From Lachnospiraceae bacterium (GTDB lineage: Bacteria > Bacillota > Clostridia > Lachnospirales > Lachnospiraceae): a stretch of DNA of 31,329 nucleotides. Of the stretch, positions 14,924-22,449 are shown piece by piece; position 1 is the first letter of the stretch; every line of letters starts with the position of its first letter. The stretch spans positions 1 to 31,329 of the forward strand of contig CAAGJU010000250.1 in NCBI GenBank assembly GCA_900770225.1. Direction: 5' to 3'. The notes under the pieces are model-generated. The model saw only the letters and a list, made by a program, of their open reading frames with translations. It searched no databases and had not been told where the DNA came from. Made by a program: the position numbers and the translations under genes.

Positions 14924-15406
14924 TTACTGTGGAAAATCCGAGAGCTCGCCGTCGTCGCTGATCACCTGCATCTTCTTCTCCACCGTATCGATTCTCTCCC
15001 GGCAGAATTTCAGCAGATCCATGCCCTCTTTGTACAGACGGAAGGATTCTTCCAGCGGGATATCCCGCTGTTCCAGCCTGGCCGCGAGATTGTCCAGCCT
15101 GCTGAAAGCCTCCTCAAGTGTGAGTTCCCCGTCTTTTCCTGCTGCAGGTTCTTCACTGTCTCCGGATGATCTGTCTGCCGAAAGCTCTCCGGCACCATCC
15201 GATGCCCCGTCTGCCGCAGCAGCCGTCACAGTTTTTCCAGCCGATGACACAGGAGCTGTCACGTCGATTTTCTTCCGGCCTGCTCTCTTTCCGACATCCG
15301 GTTCATTATTGAACTCATCCCCAAAAGGAAGTTCTTCCTCAGTCCCAAAGGGAATCTCTTCGTCATCTCCGAAGGGAAAATCCCCGTTTTCCAGCCATTT
15401 ATCCAT
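14924..15406 (-). CDS. xseB: Exodeoxyribonuclease VII small subunit with long N-terminal extension
   Basis: Small subunit of exonuclease VII, which degrades single-stranded DNA with XseA. The family core is the C-terminal ~65 residues: LTLEEAFSRLDNLAARLEQ, IPLEESFRLYKEGMDLLKFC, followed by a coiled-coil end. XseB is normally about 60-85 residues; here about 160, because some 90 residues precede the core. The extension starts with three 8-residue repeats (PFGDDEE, PFGTEEE, PFGDEF; 24-bp DNA period at 15321-15383), then a Ser/Ala/Asp-rich stretch. The chosen ATG at 15406 overlaps the xseA stop (TGATG). A GTG at 15415 is also possible. No initiation codon lies next to the core, so the extension appears to be truly translated. 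Confidence 0.92.
   Translation of the reverse strand: MDKWLENGDFPFGDDEEIPFGTEEELPFGDEFNNEPDVGKRAGRKKIDVTAPVSSAGKTVTAAAADGASDGAGELSADRSSGDSEEPAAGKDGELTLEEAFSRLDNLAARLEQRDIPLEESFRLYKEGMDLLKFCRERIDTVEKKMQVISDDGELSDFPQ
15321..15383. repeat. 24-bp tandem repeat inside xseB
   Basis: Units begin at 15321, 15345 and 15369, the third incomplete, each starting CCRAARGGAA. They are in frame and encode the PFG-acidic repeats at the start of the XseB extension. Confidence 0.75.
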
Positions 15407-16758
15407 CACAGCCACCCTGCTTTCCGTTCTTCTGTGCTTACGACATCCGCCTGAATCCGTCCGTCAGATACCTCTATACTGAGTCTTTCACCCTGCGCTG
15501 TCTGATGTACCGAGCGGATATTTCTGCCGTCAGCATTGCTCACATACGCGTAACCCTGCGCCAGCTTTTTCACAGGCGATAGGCCGTCGATCCGGCTCAC
15601 CAGGATCTCAAAGCGATGGGCATCTCTCTCAAAAATATGCTGCATCAGCTGTGACAGTCTCTTTCTGAGATCCGACTGCCGTTCCTCCGCCCGCGTTTCC
15701 GCTGCCTGTGTGCCTGCCGTCATACGCCTTCCGTAGTCCGTCATCTGGCGCTCTGTCAGATCCAGCCGCTGCCGCATCGCATAATGAAAGCGGTTTTCCA
15801 GATCCGCCATGCGCTGCTGCTTTTCCCGGAGCTGCCGGCCGGGGCTCAGGTAACGCATGGATTTTTCCGCATGGTCCAGATGCTGCCGCGCCACCGTCAG
15901 CTTTTCCTTCATGTCTCCGGTGAGGCGTTCCTGATACCCGTCAATGGTTCGAAACGTCTCGCGAATATCTTCCACCGCGCGGACGGCCGCCTCTGTCGGG
16001 GTCGCAACACGCAGATCGGCCACTTCATCCGCAATGGTATGATCTGTCTCATGTCCCGCGGCGGAGATCACCGGCGTCTCGCAGGCATATACAGCCCGGG
16101 CGACACTTTCCTCATTAAACGCCCAGAGATCCTCGATTGAACCGCCGCCGCGTCCGATGATAATGCAGTCGCAGCCGATGGCATCCAATATCTGTATACC
16201 GCGCACGATACTCGGTGCCGCCTCGTTTCCCTGAACAACGGCCGGGTAGAGATAAATCTGGACAAAAGGATTTCTCGCCAGAGCATTTCGACGGATATCC
16301 TGAACGGCCGCACCTGTCGCCGATGTCACGACACCGAGAACCTTTACGTGCGGCGGTATCGGCTTTTTATGGCCCTGATCAAACAGTCCTTCCTTCTCAA
16401 GCTTTGCCTTCAGCGCCAGATACCGGGCATAAAGCTCTCCCGCGCCCTGGAGTTCTACCCTGTCCGCATACATCTGGTAGCGGCCGCCCTTCTGGTAGAC
16501 CCCGACCGCACCCGTCACGACGACACGGTCTCCGTCCTTCATCTGGAACTTCAGGCCTGCAGCCCTCTTTCCTCTGAACATCACACAGGGAAGCTGCGCC
16601 GCATCGTCCTTCAGCGAAAAATAAATATGCCCCGTACCCGTGTACTTGCAGTTGCTGACCTCGCCCTCGACGGAAACACGCTGCAGGGCAGGCTCTGCAT
16701 CAAACAACCCGCTGATAAAAGCCGTGAGCCGGCTTACACTGTAAACACTGCGTGTCAC
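15406..16758 (-). CDS. xseA: Exodeoxyribonuclease VII large subunit
   Basis: Catalytic subunit of exonuclease VII. The N-terminal OB-fold DNA-binding domain (SVEGEVSNCKYTGTGHIYFSLKDD, PCVMFRG) is followed by the catalytic domain with GVVTSATGAAVQDI, DCIIIGRGGGSIEDLWAFNEE and PVISAAGHETDHTIADEVADLRVATPTEAA. A long coiled-coil region comes next, then a C-terminal segment (LSPVKKLAQGYAYV) conserved in the family. 450 residues, normal length. The start is GTG, overlapping the nusB stop by four bases (GTGA), and it overlaps xseB at the other end, so the three genes are translationally coupled. Confidence 0.97.
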   Translation of the reverse strand: MTRSVYSVSRLTAFISGLFDAEPALQRVSVEGEVSNCKYTGTGHIYFSLKDDAAQLPCVMFRGKRAAGLKFQMKDGDRVVVTGAVGVYQKGGRYQMYADRVELQGAGELYARYLALKAKLEKEGLFDQGHKKPIPPHVKVLGVVTSATGAAVQDIRRNALARNPFVQIYLYPAVVQGNEAAPSIVRGIQILDAIGCDCIIIGRGGGSIEDLWAFNEESVARAVYACETPVISAAGHETDHTIADEVADLRVATPTEAAVRAVEDIRETFRTIDGYQERLTGDMKEKLTVARQHLDHAEKSMRYLSPGRQLREKQQRMADLENRFHYAMRQRLDLTERQMTDYGRRMTAGTQAAETRAEERQSDLRKRLSQLMQHIFERDAHRFEILVSRIDGLSPVKKLAQGYAYVSNADGRNIRSVHQTAQGERLSIEVSDGRIQADVVSTEERKAGWL

Positions 16759-17333
16759 TGCGAATCGCCTTCCGCTGCCGCGTCTGTTTTTCCTGCAGCA
16801 GCATCCGCCTTTGCACCGTCATCTGCTGCAGCTATTGTCTTTTCATTGTCAGATGCCGCATCAGCAGACTTTGCTTCATCCACTTTGCCATCAGAAGCCT
16901 GTGTCTTCCGCACGATCTCGCCGAGAATGCCGTTGACAAAAGCACCCGAATTATCCTCACCGTAGCGCTTGGCCAGCTCAACAGCCTCGTTGATGGCGAC
17001 ACCTTCGGGAATATCCGGATCATAGCGGATCTCGTAAACGGCCAGACGAAGCGCGCTCAGATCCGCGCTTCCCATATGGGTCGTCTTCCACCCTCTCGCT
17101 GTGTGATTCAGAAGGTCATCGATCTCCGGCAGCCTGTCCATAATTTTTCCGAGCTTATCCCGGATGTATGCCTCATCCTGCGCTGTGACGGCACCAGAAT
17201 ACTTCTCCTCCACCACACCGCTCCGGAGATTATCCAGGTATACGCTGACCTGCTCCTCCATGTCCTCTCTGCTGTTGAACTGTTTCATAAAGAGCAGACG
17301 GAAAATCGTCTCTCTGATCTCGCTTCTTCTCAT
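16755..17333 (-). CDS. nusB: Transcription antitermination factor NusB
   Basis: RNA-binding factor that, with NusE (S10), binds boxA and supports antitermination of rRNA transcription. The all-helical NusB fold is visible: RETIFRLLFMKQF at the start, IDDLLNHTARGWKTTHMGSADLSALRLAVYEI in the middle, then PEGVAINEAVELAKRYGEDNSGAFVNGILGEIVR, the family's strongest signature. The fold ends near residue 143; the remaining ~49 residues (16758-16904) are an Ala/Asp/Lys-rich tail not found in usual 130-150-residue NusB proteins. ATG start, with a weak ribosome binding site; asp23 lies 17 bp upstream. The stop overlaps the xseA start. Confidence 0.96.
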   Translation of the reverse strand: MRRSEIRETIFRLLFMKQFNSREDMEEQVSVYLDNLRSGVVEEKYSGAVTAQDEAYIRDKLGKIMDRLPEIDDLLNHTARGWKTTHMGSADLSALRLAVYEIRYDPDIPEGVAINEAVELAKRYGEDNSGAFVNGILGEIVRKTQASDGKVDEAKSADAASDNEKTIAAADDGAKADAAAGKTDAAAEGDSQ

Positions 17334-17350
17334 CCCTGTTTACCTGCCGC

Positions 17351-17734
17351 TCACTTTGCCGCTTCAACCTGCACATCAGCCACGCTGACACTCACATCCG
17401 AAACCTGGAAATCCGTCATCTCTTCCAGCGCCGACTTTACCTTCTCCTGAACCTTCAGCGTCGTATCCGGAATATTATAGCCGTACTTCATGATAACGAT
17501 CAGACGTACCGCAATTGTTCCCTCATTGACTTCCACTTTCACACCGCGGGAGAGCGCACGCATGCCCGCCTTCGGTGCTTTCTCATGTGTAATGCCGCCG
17601 GCGAGTGAATCCACGCCGTCCACCTCTGTCGCTGCGATCGCCGCAATCGCGCAGAGCACTTCATCCGCCACCTCAACGGTGCCAACGGTATGATCATCAT
17701 AAACCGTATATGTATTCTTATTCTTTACTGCCAT
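17351..17734 (-). CDS. Asp23/Gls24 family envelope stress response protein
   Basis: Alkaline-shock-protein family; family members associate with the membrane through partners and act in cell envelope homeostasis. The 127 residues show the family pattern VGTVEVADEVLCAIAAIAATEVDGVDSLAGG followed by VKVEVNEGTIAVRLIVIMKYGYNIPDTTLKVQEKVKSALEEMT and VSDVSVSVADVQ. The frame is open back to an ATG at 17833 that also has AAGGAG in front, but with only 3 nt spacing. The ATG at 17734 has AGGAGG with 7 nt spacing and matches the family N-terminus, so I prefer it; the longer form would add 33 residues. It is the first gene of the nusB-xse-isp cluster and the one immediately after a terminator, so a promoter likely lies at about 17850-17950. 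Confidence 0.93.
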   Translation of the reverse strand: MAVKNKNTYTVYDDHTVGTVEVADEVLCAIAAIAATEVDGVDSLAGGITHEKAPKAGMRALSRGVKVEVNEGTIAVRLIVIMKYGYNIPDTTLKVQEKVKSALEEMTDFQVSDVSVSVADVQVEAAK

Positions 17735-17919
17735 GCACGTGCCTCCTTCTGCTGACGCACACTCAACTGTATCAGCTCTTCGAATCGCTGACAGAATCAT
17801 CACATGCAAAACGCTTGCAGGGAATCGATTCATATGCTCCTTCGAAGATAATATACGCGTTGCATAATGTTCACTGCATCTGGACCGCTAAGACATCTGT
17901 CTCCGGCCACTTTGCATAA

Positions 17920-17948
17920 AGTATACCTCAATGTGCATAAATTGAAAA
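17920..17948 (-). promoter_or_regulatory. Candidate promoter for asp23 cluster
   Basis: On the minus strand, TTTTCA (17943-17948) and TATACT (17920-17925) are separated by 17 bp. The -10 is good (5 of 6); the -35 is poor and overlaps the T-rich end of the preceding terminator. Long leader of nearly 200 nt. A second TATATT at 17850-17855 is an alternative -10 without a convincing -35. Confidence 0.4.
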
Positions 17949-17981
17949 CACCTGACTGCGACAATCCGCCACAGTCAGGTG
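17944..17981 (-). terminator. Rho-independent terminator upstream of asp23
   Basis: A perfect 10-bp stem, CACCTGACTG (17949-17958) with CAGTCAGGTG (17972-17981), and a 13-nt loop. It is followed on the minus strand by TTTTCAATTT. It would end transcripts coming from prfC or from the small frame at 18007-18105. Confidence 0.85.
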
Positions 17982-18006
17982 CATTCCATCATTATTTCCA
18001 TTATTA

Positions 18007-18105
18007 TTATGCGAACGGAGAGCCACCTCCGATTTCGAAGTGCTCGCATGTAGTGAACATCGCAACTACGGAATATCCCTCAAAGCGGGATTTACTCTGT
18101 TTCAC
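18007..18105 (-). CDS. Possible 32-residue peptide gene
   Basis: A short frame from GTG (18105), or from ATG (18060), ending in three consecutive TAA codons. The C-terminal half reads FTTCEHFEIGGGSPFA, with one Cys, adjacent Thr pair and a Gly triplet, and the N-terminal half is basic then hydrophobic (KQSKSRFEGYSVVAM). A strong terminator starts 26 nt after the stop, which suggests a short transcript ends here. Against it: neither start has a convincing Shine-Dalgarno (a GAGGG lies too far upstream of the ATG), and no modification enzyme or transporter gene is nearby. The leader-like and Gly/Cys-rich halves loosely resemble a ribosomal peptide precursor, but I do not recognise the family. 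It lies between repeat R6 and the terminator. Confidence 0.35.
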   Translation of the reverse strand: MKQSKSRFEGYSVVAMFTTCEHFEIGGGSPFA

Positions 18106-18127
18106 ATTGTGTCGGTATCAGATATAA

Positions 18128-18252
18128 CAGATACTTCCAACTCGCAACCATCCGCAGACGCCGGTGGTTAGTGAACCCGAGCAAAGCGAAGGGTGAACTT
18201 ACCACCGCTGCGTCGAGGACGAGCGAGAGCGCGTTGCGAGTGGAAGTATCTG
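18128..18252 (-). repeat. Palindromic intergenic repeat R6 (core B inverted, E2-like ends)
   Basis: A 125-bp element, inverted relative to the copies at 5773 and 10626. Terminal arms: CAGATACTTCCA (18128-18139) with TGGAAGTATCTG (18241-18252), and CTCGCAAC with GTTGCGAG just inside. Core stems: GGTGGT/ACCACC (18163-18168/18201-18206) and ACCC/GGGT (18175-18178/18191-18194), with 6-nt internal loop strands. It sits immediately downstream of prfC. Confidence 0.9.
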
Positions 18253-18290
18253 TATTCTGAAATTTCAAAACAAATCTACTTTTTAGGATA

Positions 18291-19883
18291 TCAGTTGCGC
18301 GAGAACTCCTCGAGCACGAGCCCTTCGTTCCGGTCGAGCACCATCCCGACAGACCAGGGATTCACAAACAGCAGCAGCGGACGTCCCTTCATGTCCACCA
18401 CCTTCTTCATATCCGAAGTACCGATGATGTTATTGAGATCCACATCATGGTAGTTGCTGATCCAGCGGATATGCTCATAAGGCAGCATATCCAGGCGGAT
18501 CTCACAGTTATATTCATTCTCTATGCGGTACTTGAGCACATCAAACTGCAGGACGCCGACGACGCCGACGATGATCTCCTCCATGCCGCCTTTCATCTCG
18601 CGGAAGATCTGAATCGCGCCTTCCTGTGCGATCTGCTCGATGCCCTTCACGAACTGCTTGCGCTTCATGGAATCAATCAGCGTCACGCGGGCAAAATGCT
18701 CCGGTGCGAACGTCGGGATGCCCTCAAACCGGAACTTGTGTCCCGGCGTGCAGACCGTGTCGCCGATAGAGAATACACCGGGATCGAATACGCCGATGAT
18801 ATCGCCGGCATACGCCTCGCTCACGACGTGCCGCTCATCTGCCATCATCTGCTGCGGCTGCAGCAGGCGCATCTTGCGGTCGCCCTGCACGTGATACACC
18901 TCGTCCTCTGCGTTGAACTTTCCCGAACAGATTCGCATGAAAGCCAGCCGGTCGCGGTGATTTTTATTCATATTGGCCTGGATCTTGAATACGAAGGCGG
19001 AAAAATAATCTGCCGTCGGCTCGATCATGCCCTGGTCAGACTTTCTCGCCAGCGGAGGCACCGTCATCTTCAGGAAGTGGTCCAGAAACGTCTCCACACC
19101 GAAGTTCGTCAGCGCTGAGCCGAAAAATACCGGCGACAGCTTTCCGCTGTTCACCTTTTCCTGATCATAATCCTCTGCGGCGCCGTCGAGGAGCTCAAGC
19201 TCTCCCTCCAGCGTCTCCTTCTGGTCCTCCGTGATCTCGTCGAGGAGATGGGGATCATCCAGCGGAATTTCCTCCTCCACGCCTTCCTTCGTTCCCTTCA
19301 TGGTGTTGTGGAACGTCAGGACCCTTTTCGTCTCACGGTCGTATACGCCCCGGAAGCTGTGTCCCGAGCCGATCGGCCAGTTGATCGGGCAGCAGGGAAT
19401 ACCCAGTTCCTTCTCGATCTCATCGATCAGGTCGAACGTATCCCTCGCGTCCCTGTCCATCTTGTTAATGAAGGTAAAAATCGGTATGCCACGCATTGCG
19501 CAGACCTTGAAAAGCTTTCTCGTCTGCGGCTCGACGCCCTTGCCGCCGTCAATGACCATCACCGCCGTATCGGCTGCCATCAGCGTCCGGTATGTATCCT
19601 CGGAGAAATCCTGGTGTCCCGGCGTATCCAGCAGATTGATGCAGCACCCGCCGTAATTGAACTGGAGCACAGAGGATGTGACAGAGATACCTCTCTGCTT
19701 CTCGATCTCCATCCAGTCCGATACGGCATGGCGCGCTGTCGCCTTGCCCTTGACTGATCCCGCCAGGTTGATGGCGCCGCCGTACAGCAGAAACTTCTCT
19801 GTCAGCGTCGTTTTACCCGCATCAGGGTGTGAAATAATGGCAAACGTCCTTCTCTTGTTGATCTCTTTACTGTAATCCGTCAC
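18291..19883 (-). CDS. prfC: Peptide chain release factor 3
   Basis: Translational GTPase that recycles RF1/RF2 from the ribosome after peptide release. The 530 residues begin with the G domain: G1 SHPDAGKTTLTEK (18-30), the switch I region with EKQRGISVTSSVLQF, G3 DTPGHQDFSEDTYR (86 onward), and G4 NKMD (140-143). Domains II and III follow, with PVFFGSALTNFGVETFLDHFL and the RF3-specific C-terminal region (GVVGVLQFDVLKYRIENEYN). The ATG-less start is GTG with AGGAG seven nt upstream. It is encoded 53 bp after glgP and may share its transcript, although their functions are unrelated. Normal length. Confidence 0.97.
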   Translation of the reverse strand: MTDYSKEINKRRTFAIISHPDAGKTTLTEKFLLYGGAINLAGSVKGKATARHAVSDWMEIEKQRGISVTSSVLQFNYGGCCINLLDTPGHQDFSEDTYRTLMAADTAVMVIDGGKGVEPQTRKLFKVCAMRGIPIFTFINKMDRDARDTFDLIDEIEKELGIPCCPINWPIGSGHSFRGVYDRETKRVLTFHNTMKGTKEGVEEEIPLDDPHLLDEITEDQKETLEGELELLDGAAEDYDQEKVNSGKLSPVFFGSALTNFGVETFLDHFLKMTVPPLARKSDQGMIEPTADYFSAFVFKIQANMNKNHRDRLAFMRICSGKFNAEDEVYHVQGDRKMRLLQPQQMMADERHVVSEAYAGDIIGVFDPGVFSIGDTVCTPGHKFRFEGIPTFAPEHFARVTLIDSMKRKQFVKGIEQIAQEGAIQIFREMKGGMEEIIVGVVGVLQFDVLKYRIENEYNCEIRLDMLPYEHIRWISNYHDVDLNNIIGTSDMKKVVDMKGRPLLLFVNPWSVGMVLDRNEGLVLEEFSRN

Positions 19884-19936
19884 GTGCAGCTCCTGCCTGT
19901 CCGTTTCTGATCTGCTTCCGCGCAGCAGCCGGAAGC

Positions 19937-22204
19937 TCAGCTGAGCTTCCAGATGTCCTCATTATACTGCGTGATCGTGCGGTCTGAAGAGAAATATCCG
20001 GCCTTGGCAATATTGACGAGTTCCTTCCTGTACCACGCTGTGCGGTCATTGAAGTCGTCAAACATGCGCTCCTTCGTCCGAATATAATCCTTCAGATCCA
20101 GCAGCGTCATGAACCAGTCCTTCGTGGTCAGTTCATGATGCAGTCTCTTAAGACTTACCGGGTCTCCGATCCTGATCATCTCCGGTCCGATCATGAAATC
20201 GACCAGCTTATGAATCATCGGATCATTATCATAATACTCTTCCGGATGATAAGCCTTCTTGGCATAAAGGTCAACAACCGTATCCGAATCTGCGCCGAAA
20301 ATGTAGATATTTTCATCGCCGACGAGCTGATGGATCTCCACATTCGCGCCATCCTCCGTACCGATGGTCACGGCGCCGTTCAGCATGAATTTCATGTTAG
20401 AGGTGCCGGAAGCCTCCTTCGATGCCAGCGAGATCTGCTCGGAGACATCCGCTGCCGGAATGATGTGCGTTGCCTTCGTCACGTTGTAATTATCCATCAT
20501 GACAACTTTCAGGTACGGGCTCACCTCCGGATCATTCATGGTCAGATCCTGCAGGCAGAGGATCAAGTGAATGATATCCTTTGCGATCACGTAAGCCGGT
20601 GCCGCCTTGGCGCCGAAGATCATCGTGATCGGGCGTTTCGGCTTGTTGCCGCTCTTGATATCCAGATACTTCCAGATCGCATACAGGCAGTTCATCTGCT
20701 GTCTCTTGTACTCATGAAGTCTCTTTACCTGCACATCGAAGATGGAATCCAGATCGAGATCGAGATTCTGCGTCTCATACAGATACCGCGTGGCGTGACG
20801 CTTGTTGTGATGACGGATCTTGCCGATCTTCTGCAGAACCTCCGTATCATCCTTATACTGCAGGAGCTTTTCCAGTTCCATGGCGTCTTTGCGGTATCCC
20901 GGTCCGATCAGCTCATCGAAATACGCCGCCATCTCCGGATTCGCCGCGATGAACCAGCGGCGGAATGTGATGCCGTTCGTCTTGTTATTAAATTTCTCCG
21001 GGTACAGGGTGTAAAAATTATGCAGCTCCGTATTTTTCAGAATGTCGGTGTGCAGAGCCGCCACGCCGTTGACTGAATGGCCGTAGTGAATATCCATCGA
21101 TGCCATATGAACGAGATTCTGGTCATCAATGATATAGGTCGTCTTGTCCTTTACGGTCTTCTTAATGCGTTTATCCAGCTCCTCAATGATCGGGATCAGA
21201 TGCGGCACAACCTCCTCGAGGTAATCCATCGGCCATTTTTCCAGCGCCTCAGCGAGGATCGTGTGGTTCGTATACGCGCAGGTCTTTGTTACGATTGCAA
21301 TGGCTTCATCCATCTCGATGCCGCGCATCTGCAGCTGACGGATCAGCTCCGGGATGATCATGGAAGGGTGCGTATCATTGATCTGTACAGCCACATACTC
21401 ATCCAGGTGATGCAGGTCAACGCCTCTCTCGTCAGCTTCTGCGAGGATCAGCTGCGCCGCATTGCACACCATAAAATACTGCTGATAGATACGGAGCACC
21501 TGGCCGGCGCGGTCGCTGTCGTCCGGATACAGGAACAGTGTCAGGTTCCTCGGAATATCGTCCTTGTCGAAGTCAATGCTGTTTTCCTTGACGATCTGAT
21601 CATCCACGGAATCCAGATCAAACAGGTGCAGACGGTTGCATTTGCCGTTCATATAGCCCGGCACATCGATATCGTACATGCAGGAACGCAGTGTGAAGCG
21701 GCGGAAAGGTACCTCAAAGGAAACCGGTCTTCTCTCGAGCCAGCTCTGCTTGCGGATCCAGGGATTGATCAGCTCATGCTGCTTGTGATTGACAAACTCC
21801 TGGCGGAACAGTCCGTAATGATAATTCAGTCCTACGCCATCTCCGTACAGTCCGAGCGTAGCGATGGAATCGAGGAAGCACGCTGCCAGACGGCCGAGAC
21901 CGCCGTTGCCAAGACTCGGCTCGAGCTCAAGCTCCTCAATATCCGGGATCTCCAGCTTGTATTTCTTCAGGATCTCATCGATCTCGTCATACATGCCGAG
22001 GTTGATCAGATTGTTGGACAGAAGCTTACCCATCAGGAATTCCGCGGAGATATAGTACAGTTTTTTCTTTCCCGTGATTCTCGGGCGATTCTCCATCTCT
22101 TCCTTCGTAATCTGCATCAGGACTTCAAAAATTTCTTCCTTCGTGGAATCATGGAGATCCCGTCCAAAATACTGCCTCAGTAGATTATTGATTCTTTCTT
22201 CCAT
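19937..22204 (-). CDS. glgP: Glycogen/maltodextrin phosphorylase
   Basis: Pyridoxal-phosphate enzyme that releases glucose-1-phosphate from the non-reducing ends of alpha-1,4-glucans. From the ATG at 22204 (MEERINNLLRQYF, AGGAG upstream) the product is 755 residues. The frame stays open about 39 codons further upstream but with no family resemblance there. Visible motifs: EPSLGNGGLGRLAACFLDS, GLFRQEF, the substrate-binding region with QINDTHPSMIIPELIR, KTNGITFRRW, the PLP-site lysine at K605 in EASGTSNMKFMLNG, and IGTEDGANVEI. No N-terminal regulatory phosphorylation region typical of animal enzymes is expected or seen. It lies after malQ and works with it: MalQ keeps chains long enough for phosphorolysis. 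Confidence 0.97.
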   Translation of the reverse strand: MEERINNLLRQYFGRDLHDSTKEEIFEVLMQITKEEMENRPRITGKKKLYYISAEFLMGKLLSNNLINLGMYDEIDEILKKYKLEIPDIEELELEPSLGNGGLGRLAACFLDSIATLGLYGDGVGLNYHYGLFRQEFVNHKQHELINPWIRKQSWLERRPVSFEVPFRRFTLRSCMYDIDVPGYMNGKCNRLHLFDLDSVDDQIVKENSIDFDKDDIPRNLTLFLYPDDSDRAGQVLRIYQQYFMVCNAAQLILAEADERGVDLHHLDEYVAVQINDTHPSMIIPELIRQLQMRGIEMDEAIAIVTKTCAYTNHTILAEALEKWPMDYLEEVVPHLIPIIEELDKRIKKTVKDKTTYIIDDQNLVHMASMDIHYGHSVNGVAALHTDILKNTELHNFYTLYPEKFNNKTNGITFRRWFIAANPEMAAYFDELIGPGYRKDAMELEKLLQYKDDTEVLQKIGKIRHHNKRHATRYLYETQNLDLDLDSIFDVQVKRLHEYKRQQMNCLYAIWKYLDIKSGNKPKRPITMIFGAKAAPAYVIAKDIIHLILCLQDLTMNDPEVSPYLKVVMMDNYNVTKATHIIPAADVSEQISLASKEASGTSNMKFMLNGAVTIGTEDGANVEIHQLVGDENIYIFGADSDTVVDLYAKKAYHPEEYYDNDPMIHKLVDFMIGPEMIRIGDPVSLKRLHHELTTKDWFMTLLDLKDYIRTKERMFDDFNDRTAWYRKELVNIAKAGYFSSDRTITQYNEDIWKLS

Positions 22205-22449
22205 TCCTTCGTCTCCTGTTTTGTATTCAGCCGGAAAAGCAATGTCATCCGTTTCCCAGTCTTCACCGGCCTGCCTTTGTATACAACTCAGACCCTTCCG
22301 GTCTGCAGCCGCCATGATCAACCCCCGTGTGCCCCATGACTTCCTGCTCCTCAGTTGCCTGTCTTACAAATTTCCGCTACCCGTTAAGCTCTCACGATAT
22401 ATATGATTTCCGACATTCCTGTCCGGTTTTCCTGTTATAGATCGCAGGA

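Noticed and set aside
1..18252. Interpreting the dispersed repeats as a CRISPR array
   Set aside because: Copies are kilobases apart, in both orientations, with gene-containing spacing and no cas genes.
20135..22183. Long plus-strand frames opposite glgP
   Set aside because: They are antisense to a gene with clear catalytic motifs and show only mirrored codon bias.
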